From the NCBI RefSeq assembly GCF_019457885.1, contig NZ_JAHZST010000021.1:1-64000 (forward strand): 64,000 bases of DNA. The letters run 5' to 3'. This stretch comes from Shewanella nanhaiensis. GTDB taxonomy: Bacteria > Pseudomonadota > Gammaproteobacteria > Enterobacterales > Shewanellaceae. The notes under the pieces are model-generated. The model saw only the letters and a list, made by a program, of their open reading frames with translations, was not told the DNA's origin and did not search any database. Made by a program: the position numbers and the translations under genes. Shown here one piece after another: positions 35,185 through 43,635 of this stretch; position 1 is the first letter of the stretch; each line of letters starts with the position of its first letter.

Positions 35185-35673
35185 TTAATTGCTTGTCGCG
35201 TCATTTACGGGAGCCGCCGATATCTTAGTGATAGGTGTTAAGGCTTCTCTTAAGCTAGGTGGGATCTGGTACCAGTTCTTGGCTGGAGAGACCAGTAAAC
35301 CATGGGCTTGATACCAGAGCCAAGCTTGCCCTTGACTATTGTTGGCTATCAGAATCGTCACATTGATGGGAGTATCAAGGCTCTCCTGTTTAACTAAGGC
35401 TTGTTGATCTGCCACAGGTGAGAGTTGTATCTCGCTCCATGCTGTAGCCCAGGTTTTACAGTTGAGCACATCTTCATGGCACTGCCACAGGTTGCCCCTG
35501 CTTAACCAAAATTCATCGAGCTGCAACTGAGCTAGTGGCGCTTTGTCGTCAAACAGAGGCGCAGCATCCGATGGTAACTGGGCAGTACGATCATCGAGCA
35601 GAGTGAGTATGGCGATCATCGATGCCGTAGCAAAGATAAGAATGTTATTCCATTTTTTACGTGAAAGAGCCAT
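35185..35673 (-). CDS. Hypothetical membrane-anchored protein upstream of mutM
   Basis: The 162-residue protein has an N-terminal signal-anchor (NILIFATASMIAILTLL) and a periplasmic part with two Cys (WQCHEDVLNCKTWATAW) that could form a disulfide. I recognise no known domain. It is 41 bases upstream of mutM and co-directional. Similar hypothetical proteins upstream of mutM are likely in related Shewanella, but this is recollection only. Confidence 0.65.
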   Translation of the reverse strand: MALSRKKWNNILIFATASMIAILTLLDDRTAQLPSDAAPLFDDKAPLAQLQLDEFWLSRGNLWQCHEDVLNCKTWATAWSEIQLSPVADQQALVKQESLDTPINVTILIANNSQGQAWLWYQAHGLLVSPAKNWYQIPPSLREALTPITKISAAPVNDATSN

Positions 35674-36146
35674 GGCGTGTTAATTCAGTTGCTTATCTAA
35701 TATTGGGTGTTTAGTCAGTGTATCCACAAGTTAGGCTGTCTTCAAATGAAGACTTATTACATTTATTCTTTTTGGGTCTGGCCTATATTGGTATTTGCTT
35801 AAGTGTCTGAAGCCTATCGCTTCATTGCTTTTTAGCGCCTCTCAGCGGGGGATATGCAGATGCCTCTGCGAACCGCCGCGAGTACATCCTTGTGGGCTCT
35901 ATCAAAACTCCATGTTTTGGAAGCTCGCAGTTGCATCTACATTGGGGGATTTACAAGAAGGCTCTCTGCTACTTTCTGTGTTCTCTGTGTTGTATAGATT
36001 TTATTTCTCTCTTTAATAAGGCAAATTCTTCCTAGGAATACTAGTGAATGATTGGAGTTGAAAGCTATGTTATAAAGTCATTCTGACCTCACTTATTTCG
36101 ATGATGATTATAGTGAAGGTGTGATTTTTTGCCTACAAGGAAGTAT
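35674..36146. other. Gene-free gap with repeat debris
   Basis: The gap upstream of the LRR-like gene holds a repeat-like stretch (35838-35950: GGGGGATATGCAGATGCCTC, GCGAACCGCCGCGAGTACAT) similar to dispersed Shewanella repeats. Possible coding frames here lack ribosome binding sites and look like shadows of the repeat. The last 130 bases are AT-rich and likely contain the promoter of the next gene. Confidence 0.45.
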
Positions 36147-36908
36147 ATGTACCTAACAGAGAAGCAAATACAATATGGGTTTTATTATTATTTCCCTGAT
36201 GATGAGCGCCTTAAAAGTGTTGTTGAAGTTGCTGAGTATAATGGTGAAAAAGAACTAGCAATAAACTGTACTCAGTTAAATGAAAAATATAAGCCGAAGG
36301 AAAAAAAGAGAATCCTAAACGAATGGATTGAGTTTTTAAATGAGCAGCCAGATGCTTTCACAAAACTGGGCTTTAGAACAAGGATGCCTCAAGAATTGTT
36401 CGAGGCTGTATGCCAACAAAAAAATCTTGTTGACCTTGATATAAAGTGGGGGGCTTACTCTGATTTGTCTCCCATAACAAACTTAAAGAATTTAGAACTT
36501 TTGCATATAGGATCTGGTGCCGCTGTTGAATCAGTAGTGCCAATAAGTGAACTATCTTTTTTAAAAGGTTTGTATGTTGAAAACTTTAAAAAAGTTCAAG
36601 ACTATTCTTCTTTTACAAAGCTAGCCCAATTAGAAAGCTTAACTATTTGTGGTGATGTCATGGGTCCTCAGTATATTAAAATCGATAAAATTGATTTCCT
36701 AAGAGATATGACTCAGCTTCGTCATTTTAGGTTCCTTACTGTGCGCTTAGTGAGTGGTGACTATAGCCCTGTTCTAGATCTTGTTAACCTTGAGAGCCTA
36801 TCTCTTAGAAGCCATAAAGATGTAAAAAAGATATACAGCGATTTGGTGGAGCTTCCAAAATTAAAGTGGGGTTTCTTGAAAGAGCGCCCAGAGATCTATT
36901 TAAAGTAG
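36147..36908 (+). CDS. Leucine-rich-repeat-like protein of unknown function
   Basis: The 253-residue protein has no signal peptide. From about residue 85 it shows irregular LRR-like periodicity (LVDLDIKWG.., LKNLELLHIGSG, LSFLKGLYVENF, LAQLESLTICG, LVNLESLSLRS). It starts at the ATG 36147 with AAGGA 5 nt upstream; a TTG at 36129 is less good. The N-terminal 80 residues (YFPDDERLKSVVEVAEYNGEKELAIN) are not recognised. Base composition is visibly more AT-rich than its neighbours, consistent with transfer. Repeats lie on both sides. Confidence 0.6.
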   Translation: MYLTEKQIQYGFYYYFPDDERLKSVVEVAEYNGEKELAINCTQLNEKYKPKEKKRILNEWIEFLNEQPDAFTKLGFRTRMPQELFEAVCQQKNLVDLDIKWGAYSDLSPITNLKNLELLHIGSGAAVESVVPISELSFLKGLYVENFKKVQDYSSFTKLAQLESLTICGDVMGPQYIKIDKIDFLRDMTQLRHFRFLTVRLVSGDYSPVLDLVNLESLSLRSHKDVKKIYSDLVELPKLKWGFLKERPEIYLK

Positions 36909-37112
36909 AGGAGAGCATAAAAGGTTCCAACAAAAGCTTTAAGTTAAGACAAGTGTAAAAATTATTATCATTATTGACCTGAGAAGATTCAGAATGACTT
37001 AGCGATAGGTAGAAGATTGATAATCTAGAATAGAGCCGTTATGTTACTGATTAATATGGTTGCCCAAATAGATTGAAATATATAAGCTATTTTGTAGATA
37101 CAGGGTACAAAA

Positions 37113-37682
37113 ATGACAGATATTGCTCTTCTGGAAAAGATTACCTATGCACTGGATACCGCATTACACGTGCGAGATGAATATACACACTCTCACTCAA
37201 ATAGGGTTATTGGTATCGCTATGGAGCTGGGAGAGAAATTTAATCTGAGTTCTGTGGAATTAAGTATTCTGAAAGTCTGTGCGCGTTTCCATGATATTGG
37301 CAAGATTGGCATCCCTGATAATATCCTCTTAAAACCTGGCAAACTTACTGATAATGAGTTCGAGGTTATCAAAACACATACACAGATAGGCGCAGCTATT
37401 ATCAGCAAGATCAATTTGCCGAATATTGATGTTTTTGCGGATATTATTCTTTATCACCATGAGTGGTTTGATGGTTCAGGTTATCCAACTGGACTAGTAG
37501 CCCATGATATTCCGTTGTGCTCACGGATTCTAGCCGTTGTGGATAGTTACGATGCTATGACTTCACGACGTAGTTATCGTGACATTCTACCAGTTGAACA
37601 GGCTATTAAAATTATAAAAAGTGAGACTGGTCAGCATTTTGACCCAGAGGTCGCAGAAGTATTCTTAAAATCGATTACCTAA
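37113..37682 (+). CDS. Stand-alone HD-GYP domain protein
   Basis: The 189 residues are almost only an HD-GYP domain, the fold that hydrolyses c-di-GMP. Metal ligands appear in TALHVRDEYTHSHSNRV, CARFHDIGKIGIPDNIL and YHHEWFDGSGYP. The GYP motif is therefore complete (DGSGYP). No receiver or sensor domain is attached, so activity may be controlled by expression or a partner. No response-regulator gene is adjacent. It shares the accessory stretch with the LRR-like gene. Confidence 0.88.
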   Translation: MTDIALLEKITYALDTALHVRDEYTHSHSNRVIGIAMELGEKFNLSSVELSILKVCARFHDIGKIGIPDNILLKPGKLTDNEFEVIKTHTQIGAAIISKINLPNIDVFADIILYHHEWFDGSGYPTGLVAHDIPLCSRILAVVDSYDAMTSRRSYRDILPVEQAIKIIKSETGQHFDPEVAEVFLKSIT

Positions 37683-37689
37683 CACAAAG

Positions 37690-37830
37690 TTAGGACGGAA
37701 CGACATGCCTATAAGTTCGTTCGCAAGCTCATCGCTAGAGCTAAGCAAAAGATGTCTTTGATCCTCCCCGTGGTAAATTGCTTTTTATTTGGTGTTTAGA
37801 GTGTGAGCTTCGCTCTGCGAGTGAAAAGCT
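37690..37830 (+). repeat. Composite repeat debris
   Basis: Degraded copies of the two dispersed repeat types: GTTCGTTCGCAAGCTCA..CGCTAGAGC, then TCTTTGATCCTCCCCGTGGTAAATTG..GGTGTTTAGAG, then GCTTCGCTCTGCGAGTG. It lies just before parE, so the toxin-antitoxin pair is flanked by repeats on both sides. Confidence 0.45.
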
Positions 37831-37842
37831 TGTATAAAGATA

Positions 37843-38145
37843 TTATGGCGTGAGTAGGTGTGGTTCTACATCCATTCTTTTATGCAGTATACGGATCACG
37901 AGGATTTTGGAGTTTGAGCCTGCTTTATAAAATATGATGTGACTACCTATCGGGAATTTTTTATAACCAACTTTAAGTTCATCGCAGTTTTTACCTGCTA
38001 GAGGGGAGTTTGAAAGCATATGAAAGGTATCATCAAACTGCTTAATGTAGGTATTTCTCTGCTCTCTTCCCCACTTATTATGGGTGTAGATAGCGATTCT
38101 TTTCAGATCAGATTTAGCCGCATTGGTTAACGCAAACGACCTCAT
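37843..38145 (-). CDS. parE: ParE/RelE-family toxin
   Basis: The 100-residue protein has the ParE pattern: LTNAAKSDLKRIAIYTHNKWG, FDDTFHMLSNSPLAGKNCDEL, YKKFPIGSHIIFYKA and ILVIRILHKRMDVEPHL. ParE toxins typically poison DNA gyrase. The start ATG overlaps the parD stop by 4 bases (ATGA), typical translational coupling of toxin-antitoxin pairs. Confidence 0.92.
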   Translation of the reverse strand: MRSFALTNAAKSDLKRIAIYTHNKWGREQRNTYIKQFDDTFHMLSNSPLAGKNCDELKVGYKKFPIGSHIIFYKAGSNSKILVIRILHKRMDVEPHLLTP

Positions 38146-38384
38146 TTTCCTAGTTCGCTATCTATCTCTTCAATGAATTGCTCTAAGCTATACTCGGCTA
38201 TGCCACTCTGTTCACCCTCTGCTAGAAGCCTTTTGAGGGCTTCAGTCTTGGTTTCAGAGTGTTCAAGTAACCGCAGACCTGCACGAATAACCTCACTTGC
38301 AGAGCCATATCGACCTGTCGTCACTTGACTGGAAATGAAGCCATCAAAGTGCTCACCCAACGTCACGCTAGTATTTTTAGCCAT
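38142..38384 (-). CDS. parD: ParD-family antitoxin
   Basis: The 80-residue protein starts KNTSVTLGEHFDGFISSQVTTGRYGSASEVIRAGLRLLE (in part), a ribbon-helix-helix DNA-binding module. An acidic, probably disordered C-terminus (SLEQFIEEIDSELGK) would wrap the toxin. As the first gene of the pair it should repress the operon together with ParE. A perfect inverted repeat lies just upstream, a likely operator. Confidence 0.92.
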   Translation of the reverse strand: MAKNTSVTLGEHFDGFISSQVTTGRYGSASEVIRAGLRLLEHSETKTEALKRLLAEGEQSGIAEYSLEQFIEEIDSELGK

Positions 38385-38400
38385 AAATCACCTTATGAAT

Positions 38401-38423
38401 ACCAATATATACCTAATATTGGT
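38401..38423 (-). promoter_or_regulatory. Probable ParD operator
   Basis: ACCAATAT (38401-38408) and ATATTGGT (38416-38423) form a perfect 8-bp inverted repeat with a 7-base gap, 17 bases before the parD start. Ribbon-helix-helix antitoxins usually bind such palindromes near their own promoter. Confidence 0.6.
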
Positions 38424-38464
38424 ACAGGAGACATAACAAAGCAAGAGATAAGGGGAAGAGGATT

Positions 38465-38680
38465 ACGGGCTTCGCCCTGCGAGGACGTTCGCAGGCTCAC
38501 TGTGAGAACGCTGCGCTGCTAGTTAAAAGTCAAGAGCAAGAGATATCTCACCACGGAGCGCTGCGCTCCACGGAGATCACGGAGAAAAGCTGGAGGAAGA
38601 AATATTGGTGCTTGATCTTCTCCATGGTCTTCGTGCCCTCCGTGTTCTCTGTGATAAATCGCTTTTGGGTGTTGGGAACT
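38465..38680. repeat. Composite of both dispersed repeat types
   Basis: 38465-38521 is another copy of the GC-rich element (GGGCTTCGCCCTGCGAGGAC to GAACGCTGCGCT). Next come a palindromic CCACGGAGCGC/GCGCTCCACGG block, near 38551-38573, and a variant of the CCATGGTCTTCGTG repeat (38615-38678). No gene is present. Confidence 0.6.
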
Positions 38681-38702
38681 TATATTAAGGACTATGTACC
38701 AA

Positions 38703-39092
38703 TTAAAGTGGATTTCTACATACAGTTTCAGTGCTGTTAGAGCAATCGATAACAGTAAAGATGCCTTGGGAAACAGATGCACCACTTGAAACATCAACAG
38801 CTAACCCGTGACCTTTGAAAGATTCTAATAGTATCTTCCATGATGCTTGAGATACATTTACTGTTTTAAATTCCGTTGAGAACGGGTTCTCTTTATTGTT
38901 AAGCATAATTACATTGTCGCTTGTATCATGAAGCTCAGTGAACTTAAGATGTACAACGTTATCCATATCTATAAATGAAAGCATAGCATAAGCCATACTC
39001 CCGTCTGCAAGGTTGAACACCAGTGGCCTAGCATTGATTTTTATATTAGAGGTGGAAGTTATCTGTGTCGCTGAATCAAAATATAACTCCAT
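38703..39092 (-). CDS. Unknown protein, probably the 3' half of a broken gene
   Basis: The 129 residues (MELYFDSATQITS.. to CSNSTETVCRNPL) match nothing I recognise. The last Cys pair (DCSNSTETVC) suggests an exported protein, yet no signal peptide is present. The frame is open for about 19 codons upstream of the ATG and overlaps the end of the preceding gene. A single frameshift would join the two into one secreted protein. The predicted half is beta-rich. It is the last gene before the repeat block. Confidence 0.5.
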   Translation of the reverse strand: MELYFDSATQITSTSNIKINARPLVFNLADGSMAYAMLSFIDMDNVVHLKFTELHDTSDNVIMLNNKENPFSTEFKTVNVSQASWKILLESFKGHGLAVDVSSGASVSQGIFTVIDCSNSTETVCRNPL

Positions 39093-39100
39093 GCTTTCAA

Positions 39101-39625
39101 CTAGACTCTGACTGACGAGAAGACTGTTAAAGTATTGATTGCGGTTTCATTAAATGACGCACCGATAAGTTTATATCCGTTATCTATAACATTTTCAGGT
39201 ACCTCAATTGAAGATTGTGATATTGCTGTCATGTCATTTTGAAGATCTGCGAAACTTCTAAACGCGTTCAATTCAGTATTCGTTAAATTTACTTGGTAGG
39301 CTGTTAGAGTTTCTTCTAGCCAACAGTCTTGAATAAATCCACCTTCACCATCAGGTTCTTTACCATTTGGGTCACATACGGTTTTGGAGTTTTTGTAAAC
39401 GCTATACTTGTTTATTTTATAGTTATCGATGTTCATCACATTAATAAATACAGTTTCTCGATGTATTGCACTGTCTCTTGCTGCTTGAGTAAATTGTGAT
39501 TCTGTCACGCAGGTTTCACATTCAATATGAAAGCTTTGGAGAGCTTCTAGGTGAGTATTATTAGCTAATGTAGCGGTTGAAAAATGAGCTGCTGATAATA
39601 TCAATAGTGTGGACAGTAACTTCAT
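39101..39625 (-). CDS. Secreted protein of unknown function, probable 5' half
   Basis: The 174-residue protein has a signal peptide (LLSTLLILSAAHFSTATLA) and Cys pairs (CETC, then CDPNGK.. and DCWLEE) that suggest a disulfide-containing periplasmic or secreted domain. No family is recognised. The stop codon near 39101 is followed, in another frame, by a continuing open frame (see the neighbouring entry). An ATG with AGGAATTT-like sequence upstream supports this start. It stands alone in a repeat-rich region. Confidence 0.6.
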   Translation of the reverse strand: MKLLSTLLILSAAHFSTATLANNTHLEALQSFHIECETCVTESQFTQAARDSAIHRETVFINVMNIDNYKINKYSVYKNSKTVCDPNGKEPDGEGGFIQDCWLEETLTAYQVNLTNTELNAFRSFADLQNDMTAISQSSIEVPENVIDNGYKLIGASFNETAINTLTVFSSVRV

Positions 39626-39887
39626 CTAAATTCCTTTTTATAGATATACTTCTCTTGTTTGTCGAAGCTTCTCACGCGCGCCCAAGAAAACGCAATGGAC
39701 AAACAGATTTCGTCACAAACTGTAACAAAATCAACATGAAATAGGAGTCGGTTCACCTAAACCGAAGAGATACTTATGCAGGATCCTGAATCAGGTGTAG
39801 ATGCGGCAGTGAGCTTCGATGACATGGATGTCATCGTAGAGACTACAGGGATTGTACTTGCGTCGTCTCAATGAAGTATCTGCACAT

Positions 39888-40004
39888 CAGCCCACAGCAA
39901 GTGATAGATTCCAATACCGTCATGGTGTTCGGGTATCAACAAACACCAAACCTGCCCAATGAATCCAACCAAGAAGATACTTAAAACTTATTATCCGACA
40001 AGTT
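39888..40004 (+). repeat. Tandem dispersed repeat, unit 1
   Basis: CAGCCCACAGCAAGTGATAG.. through CCAAACCTGCCCAATGAATC to TTATCCGACAAGTT. A sister unit at 40088-40206 follows. The outer parts (CTGCCCAATG.., ..ATCCGACAAG) are nearly complementary, giving a long hairpin. A single similar half is at 23201-23257. The stretch before it (39626-39887) is non-coding and includes a palindrome GATGACAT/ATGTCATC near 39819-39836. Confidence 0.55.
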
Positions 40005-40087
40005 CTCTAATGCCGTGTCACAGAAGTGTTCGCACTAAAGGTCGCTCCTTGGCATCCTGCCACTGCGACATTGGCGCATCCTTGCAT

Positions 40088-40206
40088 GGCACCCACAGCA
40101 GGTGATAGGCAGCATTGAAGCTATGGTTACCAACAAACCATCAAAAATAAAACCTGCCCGATGAACCCAAACAAAAAGATATTTGTAACTTGCTATCGGG
40201 CAAGTT
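40088..40206 (+). repeat. Tandem dispersed repeat, unit 2
   Basis: GGCACCCACAGCAGGTGATA.. to CTATCGGGCAAGTT. GCCCGAT near its middle pairs with ATCGGGC near its end. It abuts the moaA stop codon (40208) and could serve as moaA's transcription end. Confidence 0.55.
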
Positions 40207-40207
40207 A

Positions 40208-41194
40208 TTAACCCCCTGTTGTGTTCATAAACCGCAATATCTGCACATCCCCCTCATCCCCAAACACATGCTCTTTCGGTTTACGCTTAATTGCCTCTAA
40301 AATCGCTGTTTTTAACCGCTCAATATCGCCGGGAAACTCACGCACGATCGCTTTGAGATCTACCGAGTGTTCGTTGCCTAAACAGAGGAGTAGGCGACCT
40401 TCAACCGTAACGCGCACTCGATTGCACTCATGGCAGAAGTTATTGCTGTGGGGGGAGATAAAGCCGACATGGATTGAGCTGCCTGGCATCGTATAGTAGC
40501 GGGCGGGGCCGCCGGTGCGTTTGTCTGATACTGTGAGCGGGTAGCGCTGTGAGATGATAGCTTTAACCTCTTCACTGCTGCAGTGGCGGCTTTTCTTGCG
40601 CTCATCGATCACGCCTAAAGGCATCTCTTCGATAAATGCAATATCTAGCTCTCGACCACGACAGAACTCGATAAGGTCGAGTACTTCATCATCATTTTGT
40701 CCACGAAGGATCACCGCGTTGATCTTGATGCGCTTAAAGCCTGCGGCCTTGGCGGCATCTATCCCTTGGATCACCCGCTCAAGCTTGCCATTGCGGGTCA
40801 GATCGGTGAAAAGCTCTGGTTTGAGGGTATCGAGACTGATGTTTAATCTCGCTAGACCTGAGCCTCGCATCTTCTGGGCAAATTTGGTGAGTCTGGAGCC
40901 GTTGGTGGTCATAGAGAGCTCAGTGAGTCCTGGAAGCTCGCCTAAGAGCTTCACTAACCGATCGCAGTCGGTGCGAACCAGTGGCTCTCCACCAGTTAAA
41001 CGGATCTTTTTAACGCCTAGCTCGGTAAAGGCTTGGCCTACCCAAGCTAGCTCTTCGAGGCTTAGTACCTGATCTCGTTCGAGAAAACAGGGATCTTCAC
41101 CCATGCAGTAAACACAGCGAAAATCGCATCTATCGGTAACAGAGAGACGCAGGTATTCCACCTTTCGTCCGAAGGTGTCGACAATTAAACTCAT
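40208..41194 (-). CDS. moaA: GTP 3',8-cyclase MoaA
   Basis: A radical-SAM enzyme (328 residues, E. coli 329) that starts molybdenum-cofactor synthesis by cyclising GTP. The N-terminal 4Fe-4S site is CDFRCVYC, the C-terminal one CHECNRVRVTVEGRLLLC, and the conserved Gly-Gly tail is FMNTTGG. RLTGGEPLVR binds SAM. It lies directly downstream of the mobB-moeA fusion gene on the same strand, in a cofactor-biosynthesis operon. moaB, moaC, moaD and moaE are not in view. Confidence 0.97.
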   Translation of the reverse strand: MSLIVDTFGRKVEYLRLSVTDRCDFRCVYCMGEDPCFLERDQVLSLEELAWVGQAFTELGVKKIRLTGGEPLVRTDCDRLVKLLGELPGLTELSMTTNGSRLTKFAQKMRGSGLARLNISLDTLKPELFTDLTRNGKLERVIQGIDAAKAAGFKRIKINAVILRGQNDDEVLDLIEFCRGRELDIAFIEEMPLGVIDERKKSRHCSSEEVKAIISQRYPLTVSDKRTGGPARYYTMPGSSIHVGFISPHSNNFCHECNRVRVTVEGRLLLCLGNEHSVDLKAIVREFPGDIERLKTAILEAIKRKPKEHVFGDEGDVQILRFMNTTGG

Positions 41195-41215
41195 ATTAGA
41201 ACCCTACGGAGTTAC

Positions 41216-43030
41216 CTACAAAAGGTCGGCAAAAGGTTGAATATAAACGGTATCACCTGGATTTAACTGTTCATCTTGCTCACCGATAACGATGAAACAG
41301 TTTCCCTTTACCATTGAGCTCAACATCCCTGAACCTTGTGCACCTGTAGTGGTTACATGCAACTTACCATCTGCCGCTAAGTGAAAAATACCCCGAGTAA
41401 ATTCGGTGCGTCCGAGACGGCTGCGCATCTTGCAATCGGCAACAGCGGGAACCATGGTCTGGCTCCAGCTTTTCTCACCTGCGAGTTTTCTTAGGGCGGG
41501 TTGGACAAATTGCATAAAGGAGACCATAACGGCTACTGGGTTACCCGGTAAGCCGAAGAAGAGGCTGTCACCTATCTGTCCGAAAGCCAAAGGCCTACCT
41601 GGACGCATATTGATACGCCAGAAGTTAATCTGCCCCACTTTTTCCAGAGCTAGTTTGATAAAGTCGGCATCACCAACGGAAACGCCGCCTGAGCTGATCA
41701 CCACATCGGCCTTAACTGCGGCTTGGCTCAGTGCATCTGCTAGTGCCTCTTCTGAGTCATGTATTATGCCTAAATCTATCACCTCACAACCTAGCTTTCT
41801 TGCCATCGACTTAATGGTGAAGCGGTTTGAGTCGTAGATGCAGCTCGCCTTGAGCGGCTCACCGGGTTCACACACTTCATCACCTGTTGAGAACACGGCG
41901 ACTTTAGGACGTCTGAATACGGGTAACTGGCCAAAACCTAGTGAGGCGAGCATACCTTGCTCTGGCGCCTGGAGACGTTTATGGGCTGCAAGCGCTGTCT
42001 TGCCTTTGGCAATATCTTCACCTGCCAGCCTGACATGCTGACCTAAGGTGATTTCACCTTGAAAGCTAACGTCATTGCCCTTCTCTGTTGCTAGCTCTTT
42101 CATCTGAACGGTATCTGCACCTGCGGGCACTGGTGCGCCTGTCATGATGCGTACGGCTTCACCAGCTTGCAGGGTTCCTGTGTATTGGTGACCCGCCATC
42201 ACATCAGCGACTAAGGTGTAGCTTTCTAACATGGGCTCAGAATAGTTGAACGCATAACCGTCCATAGCTGAGTTGGTCTGCTGAGGTACATCTACTGGTG
42301 AGATGGCATCCTGGGCGAGTACGCGGCCATTGAGTTCATCGAGTTCGACAAGCTTATGCTCGGTCACAGGCTTAACATAGGAGAGTATTTTCTCAATGCC
42401 TTGGCTGACTGAAAGTGTTTTGCTGCTATCGAGTTCACAGCCGCACTCTGGTGTTTGTAGAGACTGAGGCGCTAAAGGTAGCTTGCTGGTGGGCTGCCAG
42501 TTTTGAGTATATTCGATAACGAAGTCGGCTATCTGGCTTACGTCATTGATATCGAGTCGGCGTAGCTCACTGGGAATGTGTGTGTCGTCACAGCAGGCGA
42601 TCGCTTGGATATTGCTGTCATGGGTATGAATAAAGGGCTTACCGTGAGCGGCGCGGTGCAGCTCTATCTTAGGCAGCTCAAGCTTTTTAAACCCCTCGAC
42701 GAGTACGATATCGACGGTGTCTTGTTCAATCTGCTGCAGTAGATGGGGCAGTTCGGGCGCTTCATCGACCTCATCTTCTGTCATCAATGCCCAACGTATA
42801 TGGGAGGCGACCAACATCTGTCTTGCGCCAGCTTTGCGCATCTCGTAACTGTCTTTACCGGGAATATCCACATCGAAGTTATGGTGAGCATGCTTAATGA
42901 CGGCGAGTTTTATGCCGCGATTATTTAGCTCAGGAATGAGCTTCTTCAGGAGAGTGGTTTTTCCTGTGCCACTGTAGGCACAAAATCCGAGGACTGGGAT
43001 CGACAACGGATTGGTAAAGGGAGTAGACAT
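41216..43030 (-). CDS. MobB-MoeA fusion protein
   Basis: A 604-residue fusion. Residues about 8-165 are MobB, a GTP-binding adaptor for MGD formation, with P-loop GFCAYSGTGKTTLL, then IKHAHHNFDVDIPGKDS and VEGFKK. Residues about 200-604 are MoeA, molybdopterin molybdotransferase, with QQTNSAMDGYAF, IMTGAPVPAGADTVQMKE, STGDEV and GLPGNPVAVMVSF. MoeA inserts Mo into adenylyl-molybdopterin. Fusions of these two are known in Shewanella relatives. It sits between mobA and moaA, 14 and 21 bases away, so all are likely one operon. Confidence 0.95.
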   Translation of the reverse strand: MSTPFTNPLSIPVLGFCAYSGTGKTTLLKKLIPELNNRGIKLAVIKHAHHNFDVDIPGKDSYEMRKAGARQMLVASHIRWALMTEDEVDEAPELPHLLQQIEQDTVDIVLVEGFKKLELPKIELHRAAHGKPFIHTHDSNIQAIACCDDTHIPSELRRLDINDVSQIADFVIEYTQNWQPTSKLPLAPQSLQTPECGCELDSSKTLSVSQGIEKILSYVKPVTEHKLVELDELNGRVLAQDAISPVDVPQQTNSAMDGYAFNYSEPMLESYTLVADVMAGHQYTGTLQAGEAVRIMTGAPVPAGADTVQMKELATEKGNDVSFQGEITLGQHVRLAGEDIAKGKTALAAHKRLQAPEQGMLASLGFGQLPVFRRPKVAVFSTGDEVCEPGEPLKASCIYDSNRFTIKSMARKLGCEVIDLGIIHDSEEALADALSQAAVKADVVISSGGVSVGDADFIKLALEKVGQINFWRINMRPGRPLAFGQIGDSLFFGLPGNPVAVMVSFMQFVQPALRKLAGEKSWSQTMVPAVADCKMRSRLGRTEFTRGIFHLAADGKLHVTTTGAQGSGMLSSMVKGNCFIVIGEQDEQLNPGDTVYIQPFADLL

Positions 43031-43044
43031 TGATACCTCGAATA

Positions 43045-43635
43045 TTATTTGGCAATTGCCTCAGCAAGTTGTTGTTTTTGTTCTGGCGTATTCACATTAA
43101 CAAAGGCATTAGGTTGATCTGAAAACTCGGTCACGACACAGTGGTGCTTAGCGTACCAAAAATCTATTTTACGCTCGCCACCATCTAAAAATGCCTTCAT
43201 GGAGTCGCGTAAACTGGGTTTTAACAGTAGTACGACGGGCTGTTCGCGTTTGCCGTCGCTCGCCACAGCAAGCTCAGCACCTTCACTTTGGATTTTGCTC
43301 AGCATACGCTCGACAAGATCTAAAGGTAGGAGCGGGCAATCACAGGGGACCACCAACAGATAATCTGCTTGAGTCTGTCCCATGGCGGTGATCATACCGG
43401 CCAATGGTCCCAAGTAGCCTGAGTCTTCATCGCTGAAAACCGGATAACCTAAGTCAGCATAGCGACTTTGGTTACGATTTGCGTTGATCATGATCTCCTT
43501 AACTTGAGGTTTTATCCGATCTATCGCATGTTTTATCATCGGCTTGTCTAATAGCTCGACTAAACCTTTGTCGTTCCCACCCATACGTCTGGCCATACCG
43601 CCAGCTAAGATGACAGCATCAATTCGCAATGACAT
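43045..43635 (-). CDS. mobA: Molybdenum cofactor guanylyltransferase MobA
   Basis: Attaches GMP to molybdopterin to give MGD. LAGGMARRMGGNDKGLVEL is the nucleotide-binding site and LVVPCDCPLLPLDL holds conserved Asp residues. The frame is open to 43740, but the start is probably the ATG at 43633-43635 (AGGA 8 nt upstream). This gives 196 residues, like E. coli MobA (194). It overlaps the end of the ATPase gene upstream by 17 bases, a sign of translational coupling between the transporter and cofactor genes. Confidence 0.95.
   Translation of the reverse strand: MSLRIDAVILAGGMARRMGGNDKGLVELLDKPMIKHAIDRIKPQVKEIMINANRNQSRYADLGYPVFSDEDSGYLGPLAGMITAMGQTQADYLLVVPCDCPLLPLDLVERMLSKIQSEGAELAVASDGKREQPVVLLLKPSLRDSMKAFLDGGERKIDFWYAKHHCVVTEFSDQPNAFVNVNTPEQKQQLAEAIAK

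Noticed and set aside
35795..36016. A 73-codon frame upstream of the LRR-like gene
   Set aside because: It is made of repeat sequence and has no ribosome binding site or recognisable domain.
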